A stretch of DNA of 64,000 bases. Source: Marinomonas fungiae (lineage in GTDB: Bacteria > Pseudomonadota > Gammaproteobacteria > Pseudomonadales > Marinomonadaceae). Within the stretch, counting starts at the first letter, position 1. Every line of letters begins with the position of its first letter. Shown here in pieces: positions 29,237 to 36,986 of this stretch. The DNA is taken from NCBI RefSeq assembly GCF_001418205.1, contig NZ_LIQF01000006.1, forward strand, positions 1-64,000, written 5' to 3'. Under the pieces are notes generated by a model that was given only the letters and a program-made list of their open reading frames with translations, was not told the DNA's origin and did not search any database. The position numbers and the translations under genes are program-made.

Positions 29237-29791
29237 ATGCAACTTATCTCAAAACCCTTTGTCTTTGCTCGCCATGCCCAGAGTAACTTTAACGCCGCTA
29301 AACGTATTGGAGGCAGTACAGATAGTCACTTATCGGAGCTTGGTGAGCAACAAGCTAGAAATGCCGCTAAGCTTCTTAATAAATCTTGGTCAGCAGTTTG
29401 TACCAGCGATTTAGCGCGTACCATTCAGACCGCAAAACTTGCTGTACCGGGCCATGAGCTAAAACAATTCAAAGGTATTCGGGAGCGTGACTGGGGCTGT
29501 CTAGAGGGCTGCCCTATTCCTGATGCGACCGACTATTTCGCAACCCCTGAAAACGGTGAACCTTGGGATGATTTCTATAAGCGCAGTATCGATACGATCA
29601 ACCATATCCTAGCGCAGTACGAACACCCTTTAATCATTGCTCATTCGGGTATTTACAGAGCTATTCATCATTCCCTATTTGGCACACCAAAAGGTCCGCG
29701 CATTGGCAATATTGAGCCAATCACCGTGCAGCCTAAACGTGACCAAACCAATTGCTGGGAACTTATTCCATACAGAGGACATTTATTATGA
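29237..29791 (+). CDS. Histidine phosphatase (phosphoglycerate mutase-like)
   Basis: This 184-residue protein has the catalytic motif FARHAQSNFN (R12, H13), with RHAQ in place of the common RHG. Other catalytic features are SDLARTIQTA, the acidic RERDWG region and the second His in IIAHSGIYR. It should use a phosphohistidine intermediate on a small phosphoester. It is fifth in the importer operon and its stop overlaps the next ATG (ATGA). Confidence 0.82.
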   Translation: MQLISKPFVFARHAQSNFNAAKRIGGSTDSHLSELGEQQARNAAKLLNKSWSAVCTSDLARTIQTAKLAVPGHELKQFKGIRERDWGCLEGCPIPDATDYFATPENGEPWDDFYKRSIDTINHILAQYEHPLIIAHSGIYRAIHHSLFGTPKGPRIGNIEPITVQPKRDQTNCWELIPYRGHLL

Positions 29792-30240
29792 AACACAGTG
29801 CAGTCATCGTCGATTTAGATGGCACCTTAGCCGAATTCGATCCAATTCTTGTAAAAGACTGGGTACTAGGTAAGGAGAAGCAATGGGACCCTTTCTTTGA
29901 TCATATGAAAGACGCCCCCGTGATCGAAAATGTCTTTAAGCTAGTAAGTATCCTCAAGAATAGCGGTGAAAAGATCCTCATCTGCTCAGGTCGCCCAGAA
30001 AGCCATCAGCAGCATTCCGAAGCTTGGATGCAACAGAACAATATTCCATACGATGGCGTCTATCTAAGACCATTAAATGCGGACCATGTATCTGATGAAG
30101 AGGTAAAAAAGCAGTTGCTTGAACGCATTCATGCCGATGGTTTTGAACCTTGGATAGTATTTGATGATCGCGATGCGGTGGTGGAACAATGGCGTAAGCT
30201 GGGGCTAACTTGCCTGCAGTGCGCACCGGGTAACTTTTAA
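29788..30240 (+). CDS. HAD-like phosphatase (polynucleotide kinase 3'-phosphatase-like fold)
   Basis: The protein has 150 residues from ATG 29788, which overlaps the previous stop as ATGA and follows AGAGGA. HAD motif I is VDLDGT (D9, D11), motif II ICSGRPE, and the late acidic motif VFDDRDAVVEQW. It is small with little cap domain, similar to the HAD domain found with polynucleotide kinases. As the last gene of the operon it may release phosphate from the imported compound or an intermediate. Confidence 0.75.
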   Translation: MKHSAVIVDLDGTLAEFDPILVKDWVLGKEKQWDPFFDHMKDAPVIENVFKLVSILKNSGEKILICSGRPESHQQHSEAWMQQNNIPYDGVYLRPLNADHVSDEEVKKQLLERIHADGFEPWIVFDDRDAVVEQWRKLGLTCLQCAPGNF

Positions 30241-30248
30241 TCCCAACA

Positions 30249-30290
30249 CAACAAAGCCCCGATAGTTACCTACCGGGGCTTTGTTGTTTT
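30249..30290. terminator. Bidirectional terminator after the importer operon
   Basis: The stem ACAAAGCCCCG...CGGGGCTTTGT has a T-rich tract on the plus side and an A-rich tract before it, so it can serve both this operon and the convergent small gene. It is a variant of the stem at 19974 and 34544. Confidence 0.85.
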
Positions 30291-30320
30291 TCGGCTTAAG
30301 CGATACGCTGTTGTAATGCA

Positions 30321-30605
30321 TTAGTTTGCTTGAGTCACTGATGTGCTGTGTGCATCAAACTGTGCTTGTAGCGAATCGATTTTGTCTTGGTAAGCGTCTA
30401 GTTTTTGCGACAAGGTCACAGGTGAGTTGAATTCAACTGCAGGATTCGATTCAACACCCATTGTTTCTAGTTGTGCAGATAACGCTTTCGCGTGTGCTTG
30501 CGCATCTAAGTAGTTATCTAGCAGGTTGTTATCATCACTCGCTGCGAACGATGCAGTGGCAGTAAGCGTTAGGGCTGCGATAAGAGCTGGAGTTTTAAAG
30601 TTCAT
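30321..30605 (-). CDS. Small exported protein, paralogue 1, unknown function
   Basis: The product has 94 residues from ATG 30605; an in-frame GTG at 30614 lies inside the Shine-Dalgarno AAAAGGTG and is rejected. The signal peptide is residues 1 to about 22 (ending ASFAA). The mature part is about 70 residues, helical and acidic, with a predicted coiled coil (LSQKLDAYQDKIDSLQAQFD) and no Cys. I recognise no family. It is about 80 percent identical to the product of 34641-34913 and shares a conserved 400-base upstream region with that gene. A fragment of a third copy lies at 23518. Confidence 0.8.
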   Translation of the reverse strand: MNFKTPALIAALTLTATASFAASDDNNLLDNYLDAQAHAKALSAQLETMGVESNPAVEFNSPVTLSQKLDAYQDKIDSLQAQFDAHSTSVTQAN

Positions 30606-31115
30606 AATATTCACCTTTTATCTATTAAACATTGTGTGTTTTGTCTGGCGAAACGGTTTAATTAATTGAAGCTATTTAATTAAGTATCTCGCGTCTCGAT
30701 GGAATTAATATTAATGCTTCCAAACCAGAAAAAAAGGGGCTAAAGCCGTGTTCCAAAATGCTTCCCTCAAGCTGATGAATTCGCCTTAATTGACGATAAA
30801 AGTAGAAAATATGTAAACCCCAAACAATTCCCCTCTTATTTTATGAAAAATCGCAAAAACCATTCAAAATTCGGCATCCAAAAACCAGTATTTCAAGATG
30901 ATCAGACAATCATCGCGCATAAACTAAGTATAAAGTAGACCTCAATCTATCCTTAAATCGGTTCAGTGAAACAATAACGCCGAGTTAACTTACATAATTG
31001 AAATCGAAGAAGTAGATAGAGAATCATCAAAGGATTCGATCTTTCATAGAAAAGCCCCATCAAGGGATTCTTGATGGGGCTCATTGTAGGTATTAAGTAA
31101 CGCGCTACTTAAGCA
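30606..31115 (-). promoter_or_regulatory. Long upstream region of small paralogue 1, with conserved blocks
   Basis: No gene is seen in this 510-base gap. Three blocks are shared with the region upstream of the other paralogue: CAAAATGCTTCCCTCAA (30754-30770), a 23-base block at 30782-30804 around TTAATTGACGATAAAAG, and a 22-base block at 30990-31011 around ACATAATTGAAATCG. The first two have identical spacing (28 bases) in both copies. The terminator of the phosphorylcholine phosphatase gene is also here, at 31053-31081. Confidence 0.6.
31053..31081 (-). terminator. Terminator of the phosphorylcholine phosphatase gene
   Basis: AGCCCCATCAAG pairs with CTTGATGGGGCT around 5 bases. On the minus strand it is followed by a T-rich run, about 35 bases beyond the stop at 31116. 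Confidence 0.85.
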
Positions 31116-32171
31116 TTAATGCAGATCACTTGGTTTCACAACCAGCCAATTTTTATTTGCGGTCACAGCTTGGCCTAAAGCTGCTTGCTGTTCCGCCGCA
31201 TCCGCTTTCCACTCCTCAACTTGTTTCATATATTTAGCTTTACGATCTACCCAAAGACGCATACCGCCTTTATCAATATCGGTACCATTAAACAGCATAT
31301 AACCATCTGACAGCGGTGAATCCCCGGCAACTAATACAGGTTTACGCCATTGATCAATCCAGCCAGTAATAGAGCCCAATTTACCCTCGTACCAAGTCAT
31401 CGGATTCATCAGATAAGGAGTCAATTCCAGCTTCATGTTAGCGCCTTGGTCGTATTCCCCGTCACGAATCTGCAAGCGCGATGTGGTCAGTTCACCGGTT
31501 TCTCGATCTTTCAGCAGCATATTTACGCCAATCACATTCTCTGGCTTAACGTTGTAACCATATTTCGGGTCACTGGCGATCATGCGTACAATTTCTTCAC
31601 TGGCAGCAGTCATGACATACACTTCAATGCCATTTTCCTGTAGTCGATTATAAAGCTCGTTCATCCCCTTAAAGACAATCGGCGGATTAACGCTACTCTC
31701 CACCACTTTGTCACCATCATAATAGGTAATCGGCACTGGTTTTTTATAAGCCATGACTTCATCGACATAGCCTTTCAATTCAGATAATGTGAATCCAGAG
31801 AATATCTGCGCTACCCACGGATAACATACTAGGTTATCAATCTCACAGAGACGGTAATAATAGCTATTTAGGCTTTCTTTGTAGGTATCCGTATCTTTAA
31901 AAGGAATCAGTTTCAATGAAGGGTCCATCGTTTCGCGGGTCAAAACACCTTTCATTTCCAAATACGGTAGCAATGACTCCTCGATATCAAACTGATAACT
32001 GGTGTTATCCATGTCAAATACCGCATACGCTCCCGAGTTTGCATTTTGTTCGATCATCTGGTTTAGCTGACTCGCAATATTCTCAGGCCAATGCTCCAGC
32101 TCCGTCGCCTGCGCAGCCAAGCTCGTCAATAACATCCCAGACATCCCAACCCATGTTTTCAAGCTCTTCAT
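31116..32171 (-). CDS. pchP: Periplasmic phosphorylcholine phosphatase
   Basis: The product has 351 residues from ATG 32171, preceded by AAAGGAA; a longer in-frame reading up to 32282 lacks a ribosome site and would bury the signal peptide. The signal peptide is about 1-22. HAD motif I DMDNT is at 53-57, motif II is VMTAASEE, and the late motif is [11 protein letters not shown]. Long stretches match what I remember of Pseudomonas aeruginosa PchP ([37 protein letters not shown]). The enzyme frees choline and phosphate from phosphorylcholine in the periplasm. A TetR-type dyad lies upstream. Confidence 0.88.
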   Translation of the reverse strand: MKSLKTWVGMSGMLLTSLAAQATELEHWPENIASQLNQMIEQNANSGAYAVFDMDNTSYQFDIEESLLPYLEMKGVLTRETMDPSLKLIPFKDTDTYKESLNSYYYRLCEIDNLVCYPWVAQIFSGFTLSELKGYVDEVMAYKKPVPITYYDGDKVVESSVNPPIVFKGMNELYNRLQENGIEVYVMTAASEEIVRMIASDPKYGYNVKPENVIGVNMLLKDRETGELTTSRLQIRDGEYDQGANMKLELTPYLMNPMTWYEGKLGSITGWIDQWRKPVLVAGDSPLSDGYMLFNGTDIDKGGMRLWVDRKAKYMKQVEEWKADAAEQQAALGQAVTANKNWLVVKPSDLH

Positions 32172-32227
32172 TGTGAACGTTCCTTTTGTAATAAAAATGT
32201 CATAACACATTTTATTAGTAACCTTTA

Positions 32228-32243
32228 TTAAACGATCGTTCAA
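32228..32243. promoter_or_regulatory. Dyad upstream of pchP, candidate TetR/BetI-like operator
   Basis: TTAAACGATCGTTCAA is a near-perfect 16-base palindrome (14 of 16 positions) about 57 bases before the pchP start. Choline genes are often controlled by the TetR-family repressor BetI at similar dyads. The link is inference. Confidence 0.4.
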
Positions 32244-32307
32244 GTTAAATCTATAAAATATTAGATCTAATTTTATAAACACATAAAAATCAATAACTTA
32301 ATAAAAA

Positions 32308-32336
32308 AGCCCCATCTAGACTACTAGATGAGACTT
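32308..32336 (-). terminator. Probable terminator of the 116-residue protein gene
   Basis: An imperfect stem (AGCCCCATCTAG with CTAGATGAGACT) is followed on the minus strand by a run of Ts. It lies about 100 bases past the stop at 32441. Confidence 0.6.
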
Positions 32337-32440
32337 TCTGGTCCTAAATTCTTATGAGCTATTAGCCCATAGAAGCTGAGTTCGCTTGAGCTATTTGAGG
32401 ACGGTGCGAAGCAAATTAAAGGTTATCAAGAACCCGTCCG

Positions 32441-32791
32441 TTAACGAATCCAAGAGCCAATCACTTTGACTTCTTCCGCAATGGTCTTCAGATATAGCAT
32501 CACTAAGAAATCACCATCGACCTTAGTACTCCACTGCTTCCACAACACCAAAACATGATCGTCTTGACGCAACACACCGAGATACTCACGCTCTTGTGTC
32601 AGAGAAGTAAACATCTTGCTATATTGCCACTGATGTTCCACCGCAGCTCGGGCTTGCTCATCAGCCGACTCTTCAAGCATATATTTAGAATACAGTTCCC
32701 AATCTTTATTATTGGCCCCTGTAACCATATCGCTCCAAATGATGTCAGCAAGCTCTCGGATTTGCTCATCTGACTGCTCTAAAATATTCAT
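32441..32791 (-). CDS. Conserved small cytoplasmic protein, unknown function
   Basis: This 116-residue protein has no signal or membrane segment. It is acidic, with a helical N-terminal half and a beta-rich C-terminal half (EYLGVLRQDDHVLVLWKQW, GDFLVMLYLKTIAEEVKVIGSW). This pattern could suit an NTF2/SnoaL-like cone fold, but no family is firmly recognised. The gene stands alone between pchP and the nucleoside-recognition gene. Its ATG is preceded by AGGATCCTGAG. Confidence 0.6.
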   Translation of the reverse strand: MNILEQSDEQIRELADIIWSDMVTGANNKDWELYSKYMLEESADEQARAAVEHQWQYSKMFTSLTQEREYLGVLRQDDHVLVLWKQWSTKVDGDFLVMLYLKTIAEEVKVIGSWIR

Positions 32792-32960
32792 CTCAGGATC
32801 CTATCTGCGAAAGTAGAACAATAATTAGAGCAATACTAGAACATAATTCAGCACGCTTTAAAACCAAGGCCGTCATCAGAAAAAGCGAAAGTTTTTATAA
32901 TGAAAGATGATAAGGCGTTATGTAATGTTATTGAGGAGATATGCAAGGAAATATAAAAGA

Positions 32961-32983
32961 ACGGGAGCCGTGGTAGCTCCCGT
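32961..32983 (-). terminator. Terminator of the nucleoside-recognition protein gene
   Basis: ACGGGAGC pairs with GCTCCCGT around 7 bases. On the minus strand the hairpin is followed by TTCTTTTAT. It sits 10 bases past the stop at 32993. Confidence 0.75.
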
Positions 32984-32992
32984 TTAGGATGT

Positions 32993-33937
32993 TTAGTTCG
33001 TCTCGACCAAGCGTCTTGAGACAAAGGGTAAGCGTGCCAAAATAGCAATAGTGAACAAAGCAAAGGCCAAACGTGCCCAGAGAATACCCGACAAATCCGC
33101 CCCTAATAACAATACCAACATAGTGTCCTCTATGACGCTGTGACACAAACTCAAAAAGCCAATGGTTAGGAATATATCACGCTTTGTCAGATGGCCTGAC
33201 TCGGCTTCTTTGATCAATAAACCTGCACCAAATGTAAGGCCAAGTACGGTGCCGATCACCGCCACATTCGCTGCCGCTTTGCCAATCCCCAGCATACGCA
33301 GAATGGGATATAGCAAAGCATGCATCAGGCGCTCTATCCCCAGTACTCGCAGAATTTTTAAAATGATCATCAGAGATAAAATAATCACATAAATCCAAGC
33401 CATGGTTTTAACCTGCCCTATACACCAGCCCAAAAAGCTGGTGTCTGGATTCGCCGGTGGCTGCCACATTAATTGGCTCGGTTGCTGCAATAAATCAAAG
33501 TAAGAATAGAACTGGTGCAACAAAAACCCTAACACCAAAGCACCACCAAAACGCAAAGCAATGGTCACTCGCCAACTCACTCCCATACGTTTAGCAATGG
33601 CACCTTCGACTGGTAACGAGTGGGCTAATAACATCAATACCCCAAGCACCGTCACCTGAGCCACGGTCAGGTTTTCAGACACGCCAAGATTAAAAAACAC
33701 CAACATCCCCGCATAAATGTTGGTGAGAATTAAAGTCGCCCAAACGATACCCACATCATCCGGCAAACCGACGAGCTGCATAATCGGCGATAATGCTTGA
33801 CCGAATACACCCACACCGCCCAGCATATCCAACGCCTTAACGATCAATAGCGCCGGTATCATCACCTTTAATAACGTCCAATAGACTCGACCCGATTCTT
33901 GGATCAAAATGCGGCATTCCCGTAGCAAACGCATCAT
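32993..33937 (-). CDS. Nucleoside-recognition (Gate) domain inner-membrane protein
   Basis: This 314-residue protein has eight or more transmembrane helices and two Gate-type segments: ALLIVKALDMLGGVGVFGQALSP near 30 and LLIKEAESGHLTKRDIFLTIGFLSLCHSVIEDT near 240-275. The family (SpmA/SpmB, FeoB-like Gate domain) is thought to move nucleosides or small solutes, but substrates are poorly known. It is divergent from an Lrp-family regulator, 126 bases apart, that probably controls it. Confidence 0.8.
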   Translation of the reverse strand: MMRLLRECRILIQESGRVYWTLLKVMIPALLIVKALDMLGGVGVFGQALSPIMQLVGLPDDVGIVWATLILTNIYAGMLVFFNLGVSENLTVAQVTVLGVLMLLAHSLPVEGAIAKRMGVSWRVTIALRFGGALVLGFLLHQFYSYFDLLQQPSQLMWQPPANPDTSFLGWCIGQVKTMAWIYVIILSLMIILKILRVLGIERLMHALLYPILRMLGIGKAAANVAVIGTVLGLTFGAGLLIKEAESGHLTKRDIFLTIGFLSLCHSVIEDTMLVLLLGADLSGILWARLAFALFTIAILARLPFVSRRLVETN

Positions 33938-34063
33938 AACAACCTTATATGCAATGTTTTAATGCCGTCATTGTAAGGCACCCATAAGAAATTATTTCTC
34001 TTTTATATGCAAATGCTTACTGATAAATTTGTTTTTGCCTTGAAAAACAAAATTTAATTAATC

Positions 34064-34528
34064 ATGCCTCAACTCGATAAGATCGACCGCAATATCCTGC
34101 GCCAATTACAGCAAGATAGCCGCCTGACCAACTTACAACTTGCTGAAGTTGTCGGTTTATCCGCGCCTGCTTGTCTAAAGCGCGTCAAACGGCTAACCGA
34201 ATCAGGTTACATTGCTCGACAAGTCACACTACTTGATCCAAGCAAGCTAGGCCCCATGCTACACATGGTCGTGGAAGTCTTTATGGAACGGGATCATAAG
34301 CACTTATTTCAGGCGTTTGTACAGCGAGTACAGGAAACGCCAGAAGTAAAACAATGCTATCAAGTGACGGGCGAAGTGGATTTTGTCTTGGTGGTGGTGA
34401 CCACTGACATGGTGGCCTATGAATCTTTGTGTGATCGGCTACTGTATTCCGATCCGAATGTGCGTAAGTTTCGCACCTTGATTTCAATGAAGCGTGACAA
34501 ATTTGAAACCGCCATCGATATCCCCTAA
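34064..34528 (+). CDS. Lrp/AsnC-family transcriptional regulator
   Basis: This 154-residue protein has an N-terminal helix-turn-helix (about 5-55: LDKIDRNILRQLQQDSRLTNLQLAEVVGLSAPACLKRVKRL) and a C-terminal RAM ligand-binding domain (VTGEVDFVLVVVTTDM). Lrp proteins sense amino acids. It ends at a strong bidirectional terminator and is divergent from the Gate-domain membrane protein, its most likely target. Confidence 0.9.
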   Translation: MPQLDKIDRNILRQLQQDSRLTNLQLAEVVGLSAPACLKRVKRLTESGYIARQVTLLDPSKLGPMLHMVVEVFMERDHKHLFQAFVQRVQETPEVKQCYQVTGEVDFVLVVVTTDMVAYESLCDRLLYSDPNVRKFRTLISMKRDKFETAIDIP

Positions 34529-34543
34529 TCCATATCTCGTAAC

Positions 34544-34580
34544 ACAATAGCCCCGATAGGATTACTATCGGGGCTATTGT
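34544..34580. terminator. Bidirectional terminator (AGCCCCGATAG-type stem)
   Basis: A perfect 16-base stem, ACAATAGCCCCGATAG with its complement around GATTA, lies between the convergent Lrp gene and small paralogue 2. The stem core is the same as at 19974. Confidence 0.9.
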
Positions 34581-34640
34581 TGGTCACGCGACGATTTGAT
34601 CAGGGATCAAGGTTGTTGCGCTATCATCCGTTTGAATGGA

Positions 34641-34913
34641 TTAGTTTGCAGTGCGAACTGTATCAAACTGGTCTTGCAGTTCAGATACTTTTTCTTGGTA
34701 AGCATCTAGTTTCTGAGACAAAGTCGCTGGCGAGTTAAACTCAACAGTAGGGTTAGATTCAACTCCCATTGTTTCTAGCTGGGCAGACAATGCTTTAGCG
34801 TGTGCTTGCGCATCTAGGTAATTGTCTAGCAGGTTGTTTTCATCGCCAGAAGCAAAAGAAGCAGAAGCGGCTAGAGTTAGGGCGGCGATCAGTGCTGGAG
34901 TTTTAAAGTTCAT
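34641..34913 (-). CDS. Small exported protein, paralogue 2, unknown function
   Basis: The product has 90 residues from ATG 34913 (AAAAGGTG at the right spacing). The signal peptide is about 1-22 (ending ASFAS). The mature region reads DENNLLDNYLDAQAHAKALS and onward, nearly the same as paralogue 1 but four residues shorter at the C-terminus. Both genes have the same layout: convergent with a plus-strand gene across a similar terminator, and preceded by a 400-base conserved region. Function is unknown; a periplasmic helical or coiled-coil protein is the most that can be said. Confidence 0.8.
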   Translation of the reverse strand: MNFKTPALIAALTLAASASFASGDENNLLDNYLDAQAHAKALSAQLETMGVESNPTVEFNSPATLSQKLDAYQEKVSELQDQFDTVRTAN

Positions 34914-35396
34914 ATTATTCACCTTTTAATCTGTTACATAATGGGTTGTTTGGCGAAACTTTTTATTGAGTGTTTCGCGTTTCGATGTGAATAATATTAA
35001 CCCCTGCGAAACAGAAAAAAAGTACTTATAAATGCGTTTCAAAATGCTTCCCTCAAACCTTTAAAAGCGCCTTAATTGACGATAAAAGTACCAATTACGC
35101 AAGTTCAGGACTATTTACTCTTATTTCATCAAAAGTCGTAAAAACTTTTCACATTTAGGACGCAAAAATCAGCATCAAACCATCTATATCTTCAAATCAT
35201 GCATGGATTAAGTAGAAAGCCCCTCTTAATCTGTTCTTAATAGATGAGGATAAAATAATAACCTGCTTGCCATTTACATAATTGAAATCGAAGAAATAGT
35301 GACCAATAGATCGAATTCTTTGATCTATCCACGCCTAGCAACAAAAAAAGGGCCGCTTGGCCCTTTCATCACAACACAAGGTTGCTCTTTAGAGGA
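34914..35396 (-). promoter_or_regulatory. Long upstream region of small paralogue 2, with conserved blocks
   Basis: No gene is seen. The blocks matching paralogue 1's upstream region are at 35040-35056, 35068-35090 and 35274-35295, in the same order, with 28 and 206 bases between starts (28 and 208 in copy 1). Sequence between the blocks has diverged much more, so the blocks look selected. The yjdM terminator is at 35347-35367. Confidence 0.6.
35347..35367 (-). terminator. Terminator of the yjdM/phnA-like gene
   Basis: AAAGGGCC-GCTT-GGCCCTTT has an A-run on the plus side that becomes a T-run after the hairpin on the minus strand. It lies 30 bases past the stop at 35397. Confidence 0.85.
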
Positions 35397-35732
35397 TTAA
35401 GCTTTTTTAACAAACTTAGCCGTCACCATCATGTCGCCAGCGCCATCAACCTTGCAATCGAGCTGGTGATCTTTGCTATCGACAATACGTTTAATCAAAG
35501 CTTTGGTACCTATCTTAATAACCATAGAGCTACCTTTCACTTTTAAGTCTTTTACTACGGTGACCTTGTCACCTTCAGACAACAAGGTGCCATTAGCATC
35601 TTGTACCTTAGGTGTATCATCATCCTCTGGCTGATCTGGATTCCATTCGTAGGCGCACTCAGGGCAGATCAACAAGGCTTGGTCTTGGTAAACATATTCG
35701 GATTGGCATTTAGGGCAAGGTGGTAAAGACAT
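35397..35732 (-). CDS. yjdM: YjdM/PhnA-family zinc-ribbon protein
   Basis: This 111-residue protein has an N-terminal zinc ribbon (CPKCQSEY...CPECAYEW) and the conserved C-terminal PhnA domain (DANGTLLSEGDKVTVVKDLKVKGSSMVIKIGTKA). The older name links it to alkylphosphonate use, but its biochemical role is not established. It lies 10 bases downstream of a small gene of unknown function and is probably co-transcribed. Confidence 0.9.
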   Translation of the reverse strand: MSLPPCPKCQSEYVYQDQALLICPECAYEWNPDQPEDDDTPKVQDANGTLLSEGDKVTVVKDLKVKGSSMVIKIGTKALIKRIVDSKDHQLDCKVDGAGDMMVTAKFVKKA

Positions 35733-35742
35733 AACTCACTAC

Positions 35743-35991
35743 TCAATGAATTTTATTGGGGCCGCGACGCACTAGCTCTTTGCCGTTGTCAAACACGTCT
35801 TGCGTTACCCAGCGACCAAGCAGTAACTGATGATTATCGTCCAACACCGCAACAAATGGACGGCCATCTGAATTATTCGTTGCCAACGCTACACCAGCTA
35901 CATTATTCAGACCGAAACCACCGCTCTCCACCGCCAGTAGAAATGCTTCCAGCTCCTCAAGCGTATCAATCACCTTATTATCGTTAATCAT
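35743..35991 (-). CDS. Small protein, unknown function, upstream of yjdM
   Basis: This 82-residue soluble protein has no recognised domain. It is leucine- and acid-rich at the N-terminus (IDTLEELEAFLLAVESGG) with a short beta-rich C-terminal half ending RRGPNKIH. It is preceded by AGAAGAAACA and separated from yjdM by 10 bases, so the two form one transcription unit. Confidence 0.6.
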   Translation of the reverse strand: MINDNKVIDTLEELEAFLLAVESGGFGLNNVAGVALATNNSDGRPFVAVLDDNHQLLLGRWVTQDVFDNGKELVRRGPNKIH

Positions 35992-36155
35992 TGTTTCTTC
36001 TCAGTTACATCACAAAGCACCTAGGATACCAGTTGTACTGGATAGGCTAAACCATGCTCCTTGGAATCGCCCCATTTCACATAAAAAACCGCCAATAGAC
36101 TGAGCAATCTAAAGGCGGCGATAAGCATTGCGTGGTTAATAAAACCAGCGTGAAA

Positions 36156-36986
36156 TTATTTAATATCCGTGAGTAGCTGTGGCGAGCCAAATTTCACTAG
36201 CTGCCCGCCCGCTTGAGCAATCACCTTATGCCAAAAGTCTTCTAGTGATCGAATCGCCGCTTGAGAAGAGTAGGCTTGCCCCCCTTGCACATAGCCACCA
36301 CCGATCACAAACACCTCCGTATTATGTAAAGCACCTTGTGGAATCGAAGCAGAGTACTTAGCAAACTCCTGCTCGGCATCGATGCTTTTCACATGTCCGC
36401 GGCTATAAAAACTCGACACATCAGAGTTCTCCAACATATCGGACACCAGAATCAAGATGGTTCGTTCTGAATCTATGTCGGCAAACACTGCTTCCGCCAC
36501 ATTCAATAAAGAGCCAACCAGCTCAGTTTTCGGATATATCTGGTCACTGTCATGGAACGAGCCTTTCAACTGTTTGTGTACCAGCTCAATCGCTTTGCTA
36601 CCCTGCATTTCCATACAGTTATCAAACTTTCGCAAAGCTGTGCGGTTCATAGCATTGCGCTCGTTTGTAGGCAGATCCTGATCAAATTGACCATCAAAGC
36701 TGATATCCGTATAGCGACCTTGTGCGTTCGCTGAAAAGGACACTACACGTACTCGATCCCCTTTGGTCACCAGCTGTTGTAGTTGGCGGTGCACCGATTT
36801 TTTCAAGGTGCTATCAAGATTCACTGTTTGATCCACCATGACGACAATATCGCGCAATGGCTTACTCGGCTTCACTTCAGACATCTGTGCATAATCGTAG
36901 CAAGATTTAATGTCGTCACGAGCATCTTGTGCGACAACAAACTGGCTAGCAGCGGCCATAACGCACACTAATAGTGCTTTTTTCAT
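36156..36986 (-). CDS. Exported VWA-like protein of an uncharacterised envelope operon
   Basis: The 276-residue product has a signal peptide (1-19, ending VVA). A von Willebrand A-like fold follows: the first strand is DIVVMVDQTVNLD, where DQTVN replaces the usual DxSxS, then VRVVSFSA, and TILILVSDMLENSDV near 180. Two Cys (about 29 and 125) may form a disulfide. It would act in the periplasm as a binding or adhesion module. It is the last gene of the three-gene operon, and its start abuts the membrane-protein stop (1-base overlap). Confidence 0.7.
   Translation of the reverse strand: MKKALLVCVMAAASQFVVAQDARDDIKSCYDYAQMSEVKPSKPLRDIVVMVDQTVNLDSTLKKSVHRQLQQLVTKGDRVRVVSFSANAQGRYTDISFDGQFDQDLPTNERNAMNRTALRKFDNCMEMQGSKAIELVHKQLKGSFHDSDQIYPKTELVGSLLNVAEAVFADIDSERTILILVSDMLENSDVSSFYSRGHVKSIDAEQEFAKYSASIPQGALHNTEVFVIGGGYVQGGQAYSSQAAIRSLEDFWHKVIAQAGGQLVKFGSPQLLTDIK

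Noticed and set aside
32157..32282. Longer N-terminus for the phosphorylcholine phosphatase
   Set aside because: The added 37 residues would precede a proper signal peptide, and the internal ATG has AAAGGAA before it.
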